Assembly: GCA_964527995.1 (NCBI GenBank)
Contig: CAZGRP010000011.1
Span: 1 to 64,000, forward strand
Length of the DNA: 64,000 nt
Source: CAZGRP01 sp964527995
GTDB taxonomy: Bacteria; Zhuqueibacterota; Zhuqueibacteria; Oceanimicrobiales; CAZGRP01
Direction: 5' to 3'
The translations under genes were made by a program, and so were the position numbers. This document shows positions 50,622-59,091 of the stretch, piece by piece. Positions within the stretch are counted from its first letter, which is position 1, and every line of letters begins with the position of its first letter. The notes beneath the pieces are model-generated. The model saw nothing but the letters and a program-made list of their open reading frames with translations, did not search any database and was not told the DNA's origin.

Positions 50622-50791
50622 TTTTTGAATTCAACACTGAATAACACCGAAAGACGGCCAGAGAATGCTCAGACTTCTTGAAGGCCGCGATGGGGAAAAT
50701 GATCCGTTGGCGGCCGTTCTCCGTTGGGCGGCTGCCACGACCTGTTGTCTCGGCACAACCCGGAATGCTCTTGGAGGAATCCACAGACTCC

Positions 50792-51691
50792 TCAAGACGA
50801 GGAAAGACTGCCGTACCACTTCGCCAGCTCCGCGCCGATGAGGTCGGGATGGTCCTCCTGAATAAAATGAGTTCCCGGGCGGACGTTCACAACTGTCAGA
50901 TTCTTGAGATGCTGGCGGCACCATTCCACCACCGGCGCCGGCATGATGGCGCCCGGCTCTGCGGCGAAAAGAAGCTTCGGCAGCTCGGTCTGCTGCAGCC
51001 AGGCGTTGTACGCAGCCACTGTCTCGGCGACGTCGGCCGGTTCTCCTTCGATCGGGATCTCATTGGGCCAGCGCCACACCGGTTTCCGGCTGTTCGGCTC
51101 GCGGAAGGGTTCGCGGTAACGATCCATCTCTTCCTCGCTGAGCTCGCGCACAATACCGCCGGGGAGAATCTTCTCAACGAAGATATTCTGGTTGACGATC
51201 AGGTCCCAGCCGGTCTCGGGGGTGCGGAAGGCCTGGAACAGATCACGGAAGTCGGCCGGGAACATCTCCCAACTCGATACCGGCATGAGAATGGCTTCCA
51301 TAAAGGCGATGCCCTTGATGTTCGGTTCGTGCCGACTGGCGTAGTAAAAGCCGAGCCCCGAGCCCCAGTCGTGGATGACCAGCGTGATATTCCTGAGTCC
51401 CATCTTCTCGATGAAGCCGTCCACGTACTTCGCGTGGTCGAAGAAGCGGTAGTCGATGTCCGGCTTGTCCGACTTCCCCATGCCGATCAGATCCAGGGCG
51501 ATGCAGCGCGCCATCGGAGTCACGTGCGGGATGATGTTACGCCAAAGATACGACGAGGTTGGATTGCCGTGCAGAAACAGCACCGGGTCGCCGGAGCCTT
51601 CGTCGATGTAGCGCAGCTTTGACCCTTGAACCTCGATGTAGTTGGAACGGTACGGGAAGTCGGCTGAGATCGGGTTGTTTGCCGCCATCAT
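50792..51691 (-). CDS. Haloalkane dehalogenase (alpha/beta hydrolase)
   Basis: A 299-residue alpha/beta hydrolase of the haloalkane dehalogenase II (DhaA/LinB) subfamily, which hydrolyses carbon-halogen bonds to alcohols. The catalytic pentad is complete: Asn43 in HGNPTSSYLWRN, nucleophile Asp108 followed by Trp109 in VIHDWGSGLGF, Glu132 in FMEAIL and His275 in GTHFIQEDHP. The numbers fall two or three beyond those of Rhodococcus DhaA. No signal peptide. GGAGG lies before ATG 51691. The enzyme stands alone; no regulator or downstream catabolic genes accompany it apart from the sigma factor. Confidence 0.93.
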   Translation of the reverse strand: MMAANNPISADFPYRSNYIEVQGSKLRYIDEGSGDPVLFLHGNPTSSYLWRNIIPHVTPMARCIALDLIGMGKSDKPDIDYRFFDHAKYVDGFIEKMGLRNITLVIHDWGSGLGFYYASRHEPNIKGIAFMEAILMPVSSWEMFPADFRDLFQAFRTPETGWDLIVNQNIFVEKILPGGIVRELSEEEMDRYREPFREPNSRKPVWRWPNEIPIEGEPADVAETVAAYNAWLQQTELPKLLFAAEPGAIMPAPVVEWCRQHLKNLTVVNVRPGTHFIQEDHPDLIGAELAKWYGSLSSS

Positions 51692-51809
51692 GGATTCCTC
51701 CGAATAGGGGTGCGAAACCGTCGACTGCGGAGAGCAGCGCTTTTGTATTGAGACTATCTTTCTGTAGCGTTGTGACCGGTGCAGTTCCAGAACAAGCGCA
51801 TGGACGTGT

Positions 51810-53801
51810 TTATTGCACCTCGAGGTAAATGCCCAATTCGCGGGTCGTGAGAGTACCGGCTTTCTTAGCGCCAGGCCGAACAGCCTGCAAGCGGCTTGTC
51901 TCGGCGAACTTCACTCCGGCGCGCAAATGACCCCAGCGCGCCAGGGCGAGGAGATACCAGCGACTGCCGCGGCCGAAGAACACTTGACTGTTCCATACTC
52001 CCGGCAGATCACCTTCCAGGGCATAGAGACGACTGTCGAAAGACCGGCTGTCGAAGCCGGTCCATCGTGCCTCGATGCGCCAGCCGCGTCTGGGTCGCCA
52101 TTGCAATTGCTGATAGACGAGCGTGCCGGTCTCCGCCATCGGCGGCGGCTCACCAGGGAGCTTCTCGGCGAACCTCCCAAGCTCGACCCGGCTGCGCAGG
52201 CGGATCGCGCCACCGGCCGCGTAGTCGAGCTGCAACCGCCAGCTCTGCCGAATGTGCCGGGCAAGAACATCGTGCTCGCTGCCCACGGATACCGGCACAC
52301 TGCGCACTCCGTCGCCTCCCCGACGCCGAAAACGCAGGCTCAAGATAAGACCAGCGAAACGGCGGCGCCAGCGCAGCAGCAGCTCCTGTCCGTTGTTGGG
52401 AAAGGGCAGAGTGGAGGTCCTCCATGGGGAACCAAACTGGTCGAAGGCTAGCCCCACTTCGCCGAACACGTTGGAGTGCATGCGCACGCCGAGATAGACA
52501 CCTTCCTCATTACGCGGCGAGATTCCGGACTCCGAGAAGGCGCGGGCGCGCAGATTATGGAAATCCGGCTGGTACCGGCGCCAGATTGCCACGACGGTGG
52601 CGCCCTCCAACACCATTTTCCCACTAAGGATGGCCGCCCAGCCGCCGCCTTTGGAGAGAGCCCATTCCGCCGACCACGTTGTGCGGCGCCCAGCGAGCGC
52701 GGCATCGATGCCGACGACATGGTTCCGCTTTCCTTCGAACCCGAAGAAGTCTCTTCGCAAGTCTCTCCTCTCGAACGAGCGAGAGTAGCGCGCCCAGAAG
52801 GCCGTGGTGCCGATGCTCAGCCGAGAATGGGGATGCAGTACCACCCGGCCTCCCCAAAGCCGTTCTCTCTGCATGCCGCGATGAGCCTCCTCTGCCGTGG
52901 TGCGGTGGTAGCCGCTGCGGTCGAGGGTGGCAATTCCTCCGGATGGCAGTGGGGCGGCATCGAGGCGGCGGTCCGATGTGAAAACCATGGCCGAAAGTCG
53001 CTGAGCCGACAAAGAGAGAGCCACACCTGCAAGCGCCGCCGACTCATCCACCGACCGATAGCCGCGAAGGCCTCGCGCCGTCTGTTCGACAGGCAGGATG
53101 GGATCTCCGCCTTTGCCGAATCGATAGGGCCCCCAGAGGACCAACCCTTGAGCAGCTTCCACCTGAAAACTGCCAGCGACGACCGACAGCGGTCCCGGCC
53201 CCGCATAGCGGACGTAAAACGAGGAAAAGTCGTTCAGCCGTTCTTCGCCCGCGTCTTTTTCCCACAGGGCACTGCCCTCGAACAGCTGCCCGAACGTCAA
53301 TGTCGCACGCTGATAGGTGCGGTAGGGATCGCCGGAAGATTCGGAACTCGTCTTGGCAGTTGGACTGGCCCACCGGCGCCGAGCCCGCGTGCGCAACGTG
53401 AGCTGGAGCGGCGGGCGGGTGCGAAGGTGGGGGCGCCCCTCGGGCGAGGAGGCGACGACATAGGGCCGTGTCAGGGCCGCCAGGGCGGCACTGACTCCGG
53501 GTACTTGCTCGAGTTGTGCGACATCGGCAAAAGGGCCGTGCGACGATCTCCAGGTGACGATTTGCCTCGCAAGTTCCTGGCCGATCCACGGTAGCTGCCG
53601 CAATTCTGCAGCCGTGGCACGGTTCAGGTCAATGGGATGCGTACGTAACTCCTCGAGCAGCTCGAGAAGTGCCGTGGTGTCCTCGGTCTCGGCGAGCTCG
53701 TCATCGAGGAGGGATTCGATCTCCTGTCCGACCCCTGGTGACGCTGCCATCAGCATCAAGCCGAGGAGGCAGCCGAGCAGGAGGAGATGCCGGCCGCTCA
53801 T
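51810..53801 (-). CDS. ComEA-type HhH domain fused to an outer-membrane beta-barrel
   Basis: A 663-residue exported protein. After the signal peptide (about 25 residues) comes a helix-hairpin-helix pair at residues 50-115 (HPIDLNRATAAELRQLPWIGQELARQIVTWRSSHGPF, then VAQLEQVPGVSAALAALTRPYVV), as in ComEA, which binds DNA in the periplasm. The remaining 530 residues are alternating aromatic/arginine-rich beta strands of an outer-membrane barrel and end in LGIYLEVQ. Its ATG overlaps the stop of the preceding gene (ATGA), whose product has the same two modules in reverse order. Similar HhH-barrel proteins exist in Bacteroidota without a defined function. A role in DNA handling at the outer membrane is an inference. 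Confidence 0.82.
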   Translation of the reverse strand: MSGRHLLLLGCLLGLMLMAASPGVGQEIESLLDDELAETEDTTALLELLEELRTHPIDLNRATAAELRQLPWIGQELARQIVTWRSSHGPFADVAQLEQVPGVSAALAALTRPYVVASSPEGRPHLRTRPPLQLTLRTRARRRWASPTAKTSSESSGDPYRTYQRATLTFGQLFEGSALWEKDAGEERLNDFSSFYVRYAGPGPLSVVAGSFQVEAAQGLVLWGPYRFGKGGDPILPVEQTARGLRGYRSVDESAALAGVALSLSAQRLSAMVFTSDRRLDAAPLPSGGIATLDRSGYHRTTAEEAHRGMQRERLWGGRVVLHPHSRLSIGTTAFWARYSRSFERRDLRRDFFGFEGKRNHVVGIDAALAGRRTTWSAEWALSKGGGWAAILSGKMVLEGATVVAIWRRYQPDFHNLRARAFSESGISPRNEEGVYLGVRMHSNVFGEVGLAFDQFGSPWRTSTLPFPNNGQELLLRWRRRFAGLILSLRFRRRGGDGVRSVPVSVGSEHDVLARHIRQSWRLQLDYAAGGAIRLRSRVELGRFAEKLPGEPPPMAETGTLVYQQLQWRPRRGWRIEARWTGFDSRSFDSRLYALEGDLPGVWNSQVFFGRGSRWYLLALARWGHLRAGVKFAETSRLQAVRPGAKKAGTLTTRELGIYLEVQ

Positions 53802-54940
53802 GGCCGCCTCGCGCGTTCAAGTCGCAGGAACGGGCGCAGGCGCTCGAAGGTCTTGCGGCCGATCCCGGGCACCCTGAGAAGGTCCTCGAGCGCGTGAAAC
53901 GGCCCATGCTCGGCGCGATAGGCGAGGATGCGCGCCGCCAGCAGCGGCCCGACACCAGGAAGTGCCCGCAGGTCTCGTTCCGTGGCCGTGTTCAGATCAA
54001 CTCGCAGCGGCGGTTCATCGCCGGGGGCGTCAGCATGAACCGATTCCTGCCTGGGACCACTGACCGCTAAGACGATCCCGAACTGATGTGTGATCCCCAG
54101 ATCGCTGTGCGTGAAAAAGGCGTAGTCGAGTCCGAGCCCGAATTTTCGCAGGCCGAAACCGGCCGAAAACCTCTCCGGCGCAAGGCCGCCACCGGCGCGC
54201 AACACCAACACGCCGCCGGCACGCCACTCGACACCGAAACGGAAATCCGGCTCGAATTGCGGCTCATCGAACACTTCGCCGATGACGTAGAGCTCCGGGC
54301 CGAGATGATAACCAAGTCCGACCGCGATCTCGCCGGGTGCGGCGCTGTTGCCTCCGGCACTCCCCTGGCCGCGCCGCTGTCGCACGTAAAAACCCCAGTC
54401 AAGCCCCGGCACGGGACGTGCCAGCACAGCCAGGTTCAGACCCAGCGAGCCAGCCGCTCCGTATCCCTCGATCGCCGTCCGTGTGTAAGCCACCGACACA
54501 GCAGAGTGGAGTCCTCGCGCCAGCGGCATGGCGACACCGAAGACGGCTGCCTGCTGCCGGAACAGAGAGTTGCCGAAGGTGTACAATCCGATGCCCAGGT
54601 GTAGCGAGTGGAACGGTACGCCGAGGGCGGCGGTAGCCAGCGACAGGTCGCGAAGGCCGAAGGGGCGCTGGTAGAACAGCGAGATCTGGGGTCTCGCCAC
54701 GCCGGCCAAGGTGGCGGGGTTGTGGAAAATCGCCTCCGGATCGCCGAGCAGGGCGGCGGAGGTGCCACCGAGAGCCATCGAGCGTGCCCCGGTGGGGAGC
54801 AGTTGCGACTGCGCGGCACACGATGCGTAAGCAAGAAACAGAGCGACAAGGGTGCCCCACATCCGCGCCGTAGAATGCCGCGGAAGGATCCGACAGGGGC
54901 TCAAGCCGCGCGCATCGACCCTCTCTAAACTACTTGACAT
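53798..54940 (-). CDS. PorV-like outer-membrane barrel fused to a C-terminal HhH domain
   Basis: About 380 residues from ATG 54940 (GGGGGTGAGG upstream); ATG 54862 would give a tighter signal peptide (WGTLVALFLAYASCAAQ). The mature N-terminus TGARSMALGGTSAALLGDPEAIFHNPATLAGV is a PorV/UPF0164 signature, followed by barrel strands. Residues from about 310 on form a ComEA-like HhH pair: RVDLNTATERDLRALPGVGPLLAARILAYRAEHGPF and LEDLLRVPGIGRKTFERLRPFLRL. The gene is translationally coupled to the HhH-barrel gene, and together they carry DNA-binding-type domains at both ends of a barrel pair. Divergent from the DUF4835 gene. Confidence 0.82.
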   Translation of the reverse strand: MSSSLERVDARGLSPCRILPRHSTARMWGTLVALFLAYASCAAQSQLLPTGARSMALGGTSAALLGDPEAIFHNPATLAGVARPQISLFYQRPFGLRDLSLATAALGVPFHSLHLGIGLYTFGNSLFRQQAAVFGVAMPLARGLHSAVSVAYTRTAIEGYGAAGSLGLNLAVLARPVPGLDWGFYVRQRRGQGSAGGNSAAPGEIAVGLGYHLGPELYVIGEVFDEPQFEPDFRFGVEWRAGGVLVLRAGGGLAPERFSAGFGLRKFGLGLDYAFFTHSDLGITHQFGIVLAVSGPRQESVHADAPGDEPPLRVDLNTATERDLRALPGVGPLLAARILAYRAEHGPFHALEDLLRVPGIGRKTFERLRPFLRLERARRP

Positions 54941-54963
54941 TGCCTCACCCCCGTTGCTATATT
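54934..54963 (+). promoter_or_regulatory. Promoter of the DUF4835 gene
   Basis: TTGACA (54934-54939), an 18-base spacer, TATATT (54958-54963). The -35 overlaps the start codon of the divergent gene on the minus strand, so both genes may share control. Confidence 0.8.
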
Positions 54964-55002
54964 GAACCAAAGGTCCCAGGTCACAGCCAGAAGGAGTCAG
55001 AA

Positions 55003-55887
55003 ATGAGAGGTCGCTTCTCTCCCATTCGCTGGTGTAGATCTGCTTTGTTTGTCCTCCTCTATGTCTTCCTCTCGGCTACGCAGGCCACCTTCGCATCACC
55101 CGGCGGGCGCCTGGTCAAAGCGAAGGTCAAAGTCATCATCGAGAAGCTACCCCTGGATCGGCAGCAAAAGATGCGGGGCTTCGATCGGCTCCTCCAGGAT
55201 TACATCAACAACTACGACTGGCTTAAAGACGAGGACGTCGACCCGATCGAGCTGACCGTGCAGCTCCTGCTGCAGACGGCACCATCCGCCGGTGAGGATC
55301 GTTATCGCTGCCAGCTCGTCATCTCATCGGGCGACATCCAGTACTCCGACCGCCGCTCTCGTTTTGTATACCAGAAAGGCGACCCGCTGCCCCACGACCT
55401 GACCAACCTGGATGCCGTCACACCTCTGCTCGATTTCTACATCTACCTGGTGCTGGGGAACGAGCTGGACAAGTACGGCTATTTGATGGGGACCCCCTAC
55501 TTTCAGAAGGCCCGCGACGTTCTGGAAACCGCCAAGTTCGGGCGCTTCACGGATGGGTGGGATATTCGCGAGCTGCTGATCCGAAAAATCTTTCAAGAGC
55601 CCTATAAGAAGTTTCGGGCCCTCAAGGACAGCTACTTCTACGGCCTATCAGTCTGGGACGACGATGTGAAGCAAGCACGAAAGTCAGTCGCCAAGGCCAT
55701 CAAGGAACTGGCAGACGTGGTGCAGGAGGATCCGAGTATCGAGGCGACGAAGCAATTCATCGATGCCCACTACCAGGAGATCATCGATCTGTTTACGGAT
55801 GCGAAGGATCGCACCGTTTTCGATATCCTGGTAGAGTTGGACCCAGGCCGCAAGCAGCTCTATGCCAAATATCAGAAAAAGAAGTAG
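55003..55887 (+). CDS. DUF4835 family exported protein
   Basis: A 294-residue exported protein with a signal peptide (ALFVLLYVFLSATQATFASP). The mature part follows the DUF4835 pattern: a conserved 'LLQDYINNYDWLKDE' at the start, RCQLVISSGDIQYSDRRSR, then DFYIYLVLGNELDKYGYLMGTPYFQKARDVLETAK and a late GRKQLYAKYQK. DUF4835 proteins accompany type IX secretion and gliding genes in Bacteroidota, but their role is unknown. ATG 55003 has AAGGAG six bases upstream. A strong terminator follows. Confidence 0.85.
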   Translation: MRGRFSPIRWCRSALFVLLYVFLSATQATFASPGGRLVKAKVKVIIEKLPLDRQQKMRGFDRLLQDYINNYDWLKDEDVDPIELTVQLLLQTAPSAGEDRYRCQLVISSGDIQYSDRRSRFVYQKGDPLPHDLTNLDAVTPLLDFYIYLVLGNELDKYGYLMGTPYFQKARDVLETAKFGRFTDGWDIRELLIRKIFQEPYKKFRALKDSYFYGLSVWDDDVKQARKSVAKAIKELADVVQEDPSIEATKQFIDAHYQEIIDLFTDAKDRTVFDILVELDPGRKQLYAKYQKKK

Positions 55888-55957
55888 TCCGAAGCAGTTG
55901 TGCCGCTGTGGTGGGGTGTGCTGAAGAAGCGAAGCCTGCGGCAACCGGATTTGATGT

Positions 55958-55993
55958 AAGGGCGCGCCGGAAAACGGCGGGCCCTTTCTTTTT
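55958..55993 (+). terminator. Intrinsic terminator after the DUF4835 gene
   Basis: AAGGGC-G-CGCCG (55958-55969) pairs with CGGCG-G-GCCCTT (55975-55986) over a GAAAA loop, then TTCTTTTT. Confidence 0.88.
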
Positions 55994-56042
55994 GGGCCAC
56001 CGACTGTTCGGGCAGACGACGGAAGGCGCTGCCCGTCCGGGA

Positions 56043-58973
56043 TCAACGAACCAGGAGCATCTTGCGACTGGCCCCGAACCGGCCGGCCTCGAGCCGGTAG
56101 AGATAGACTCCGGAAGCCAGCCGGCGCCCGCTATCATCCTTGCCGTCCCATTGGACGCGATACTCCCCCGGACCCTGGAGGCGGTCGACCAGGGTGCGCA
56201 CCTTCTGGCCCAAGAGGTTGTAGATTTGCAGGCGAACCTTTTGCGGCCCAGAGCCAGTCCCCACTCTGTAGCGAATCGTGGTCGATGGGTTGAACGGGTT
56301 GGGGTGGTTCTGGAACAGCGCAAAAGTGCTCGGCGGGGTCGGCGGCGTACCGGGGTCTTCGACTGCCAGGGTCGTAAAGATGGCTCTTGCGGCGCGCGTG
56401 TTCGCCTTCAGGTCATCGAGGTTTTCACCACCGATGAGGGCGAAGGCGACCTTGTGCGAACTGTTGGGTGCCAGATCGAAGGGGCCGACGCTCATCATCA
56501 CCGACCAGTCGTCGGCCACCGGGCTGTGGGTGAGCTGAAACCCTTCGGTCATGAAGCGAAACTTTTCTGCATCGGTAAAGCCGATTTTGGTGGTCGGGTC
56601 CGGCCACACGAACTCCCGATTTCGGACGGCGCGGAAGCCGCTGGCCGTGGCGGGTTCGATGGTCGCCAGGCCGTAGAGCTTCGAACCGGGGGCAAACATG
56701 TAGCCAACGCCTGTCTCTGTGTCGTACTCCACCTGATTGTCCAGCACCTGGCCAATATCCCAATCGAGATAGACTGCCGCATAGGCGCCGGAGACTGGCG
56801 CCAGTCCGGTGTTGGTGACCTCGTACGACAGGATGACGAAGTCGTCATTCGGCGGCGAGGCCCAACTGTAGCTGCGCTGCACCACCTGGATGCCGATGGG
56901 CCTTTCGGCCACCGAGTCGCTGAAGGCAGCGATGCCGTCCTGGTCGGAAAGCTGGGTCAGGCCGAAAGCCAGCTCTCTGCCCTTGATCGTCTTGAAATCC
57001 ATATGGTTGTGAGCGGAGTTGCCGTAGCTGACGTCGGATACATGGCTTGAGTCGGTGGCCACCAGAAAGCCGCCATGGAAAAGGGCGCGGTCCGGGTTGT
57101 TTCGCGGGAAGCGAAAGCCCTGGCCGAGGTCCATGCCGGTATTGGCGTAATCGTTGAAGCCCAACGCTCCGAAACTGGTGACGGTCAGGATGACGTTGCC
57201 GACGTCGTGGTCGCCGTAGAGGGGAAAGACTATCAGGGAAAAATTGTCGCGGTCCTGATAGTTGGGCGCCGAGATCAGCACAGAAAGGTCGAGCACATGC
57301 CCGTTCTCGGCATTGGGTGACACCCGAAACTCAAAAGGCTGCGTGGAATTGCTCCTGGTTTCGTTATGGCCGAGGCGGCCGATTCCGATACTGCCGGAGA
57401 CGACGTTCACGAGCGAGTCGCTGCTCACCAATTGCAACGTCACATTATCAGCCGGCTCCAGGAAGTTCTTGAACGTGCCCGTGATCCGGATCAATTCGCC
57501 GGGATCGACGATGCCGTCGCCGTCCCCAGCGCTGTCGTCCATCTGGATGTCCACCAGGCGGATCGAAGGGGTGACTGCGGTGACGGCGCGAAAAGCGTTG
57601 GCGCGACCCTTGCCGAGCAGGGGCGCAAAGGTCGGGTCGGAGGAGCTGAGATCGTCCGCCGTGGCCCGCACCTGCTGGGCGATCTGGTCGTTGGTCCAGT
57701 CTGGGTGAACGCTGCGTACCAGCGCAGCGATGCCGGCGACGATGGGACTTGAGAAGGAGGTGCCGAGAACGCGCACCGTGGTGTCTGGTGAGGCTGTGGT
57801 GAGCACGGCTACACCGGGTGCAGCAAGGTCCACCCACCCGCCATAGTTGGAAAAACTGGCCCGGCGGTCGGCATTGTCCGTGGCGGCGACGGCCAGCACT
57901 CGGGGGTCGGCAGCCGGAAACGAGGGCTGCTTGCTGTTGTCATTGCCGGCCGCGGCGACCAGCACGACCCCCTTTGAGTGAGCGTACTCGATCGCGTCGA
58001 GTTCAGCCGTCGTCAGCCCACCTCCGCCGAAACTCATGTTGATGATATCGGCGCCGTTGTCCGCCGCATAGCGGATGCCGCGCAGGATGGCCAGGCCATC
58101 CAGGGAGGTGCCGCCGGAGCTGGTTCGCTGCGCCTTGATGGGCATCACCCGGCATTTGAAGCCCACTCCGGCCACGTCGAGGTTGTTGTTCGTGACCGCC
58201 GAAGCCATCCCTGCCACCCACGTGCCGTGGTTGGCGGCTCCGCTGTTGGGGTTCCTGGGGTCGTTGTCGTTGTCTGCGAAGTCCCAGCCGCGGATGTCGT
58301 CCACGAAGCCGTTGCCATCGTCGTCGAAGCCGTTGCCGGGGATCTCACCCGGGTTTCGCCAGATGTTGGCACGCAGATCCTCGTGTGTCCAATCCACCCC
58401 AGTATCGAGGACGGCGATCACCACCGAGGTGTCGCCCTGGGTAACATCCCATGCCTGGGCCGCATTGATCAGGCGCAGGTGGAATTGCTCGGAGTAAAGG
58501 GGGTCGTTGGGAACGAAATCGATCCTGCGGCGGTAGATCGGGCTGGCGTATTCGATGCCTTCGTCGGCAGCAAAGGCGGCGGCTACCCTACGGGCGTCGT
58601 AAGCGTCGACAAAATCGAGCACGTAGAGCCGCGACAGGTCCGGTAGACCGGGCTGGGCCGGACCGTAGTCGTTCGGGAACACCTTCTCGACTTCATACAC
58701 CCCAAACTTCTGCATCCTTGCTACCAGCGAAGGGCTGGAAGTGAAGGCGGCCGAGGGCTCGGCCGAGTAGGTCTGCGGGCCCGCAGATTCTTTCAGCTTA
58801 ACGATGATGCGCCCCGGCGAGTAGTCTGAGCTTTCACCGGGGATGTATTTGCGCAGCTTTGTTTTCTGCTGGAGAAGGGGCGAGGAGCCACCACGGGTTA
58901 TGTGACGCGACGAGGCAAGCAGGGAAGAAGAGGACGTTGTGACTAGGACGACCGAGATCCACCAACGAACCAT
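56043..58973 (-). CDS. Secreted subtilisin-like (S8) protease with C-terminal sorting domain
   Basis: A 976-residue protease. A signal peptide and a 150-residue propeptide (GRIIVKLKESAG, YVLDFVDAYDARRVAAAFAADEGIEYASPIY) precede the S8 catalytic domain. The triad reads Asp191 (VLDTGVDW), His250 (NHGTWVAGM) and Ser407 (GTSFSSP), with oxyanion Asn345 (AAGNDN); numbers count from the alternative TTG at 58976, one residue earlier. Ca-binding-type loops (DDDGNGFVDDIRG) lie in the catalytic domain. A beta-sandwich region and two further domains come before the C-terminal FQNHPNPFNPSTTIRYRV sorting domain ending ASRKMLL. ATG 58973 has GGAG upstream. Probably a surface-attached or released protease. 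Confidence 0.92.
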   Translation of the reverse strand: MVRWWISVVLVTTSSSSLLASSRHITRGGSSPLLQQKTKLRKYIPGESSDYSPGRIIVKLKESAGPQTYSAEPSAAFTSSPSLVARMQKFGVYEVEKVFPNDYGPAQPGLPDLSRLYVLDFVDAYDARRVAAAFAADEGIEYASPIYRRRIDFVPNDPLYSEQFHLRLINAAQAWDVTQGDTSVVIAVLDTGVDWTHEDLRANIWRNPGEIPGNGFDDDGNGFVDDIRGWDFADNDNDPRNPNSGAANHGTWVAGMASAVTNNNLDVAGVGFKCRVMPIKAQRTSSGGTSLDGLAILRGIRYAADNGADIINMSFGGGGLTTAELDAIEYAHSKGVVLVAAAGNDNSKQPSFPAADPRVLAVAATDNADRRASFSNYGGWVDLAAPGVAVLTTASPDTTVRVLGTSFSSPIVAGIAALVRSVHPDWTNDQIAQQVRATADDLSSSDPTFAPLLGKGRANAFRAVTAVTPSIRLVDIQMDDSAGDGDGIVDPGELIRITGTFKNFLEPADNVTLQLVSSDSLVNVVSGSIGIGRLGHNETRSNSTQPFEFRVSPNAENGHVLDLSVLISAPNYQDRDNFSLIVFPLYGDHDVGNVILTVTSFGALGFNDYANTGMDLGQGFRFPRNNPDRALFHGGFLVATDSSHVSDVSYGNSAHNHMDFKTIKGRELAFGLTQLSDQDGIAAFSDSVAERPIGIQVVQRSYSWASPPNDDFVILSYEVTNTGLAPVSGAYAAVYLDWDIGQVLDNQVEYDTETGVGYMFAPGSKLYGLATIEPATASGFRAVRNREFVWPDPTTKIGFTDAEKFRFMTEGFQLTHSPVADDWSVMMSVGPFDLAPNSSHKVAFALIGGENLDDLKANTRAARAIFTTLAVEDPGTPPTPPSTFALFQNHPNPFNPSTTIRYRVGTGSGPQKVRLQIYNLLGQKVRTLVDRLQGPGEYRVQWDGKDDSGRRLASGVYLYRLEAGRFGASRKMLLVR

Positions 58974-59091
58974 CAAATTGATCTCCGTGCATTCAGATTC
59001 GATGCGGTTATCAGTGTGCAGGCCATATCTGCAACGCGGGGTCCGGCCTCTCTATTCCGAAGCAGCGGGCGGCGGTAAGGGGAAGCCGTCA

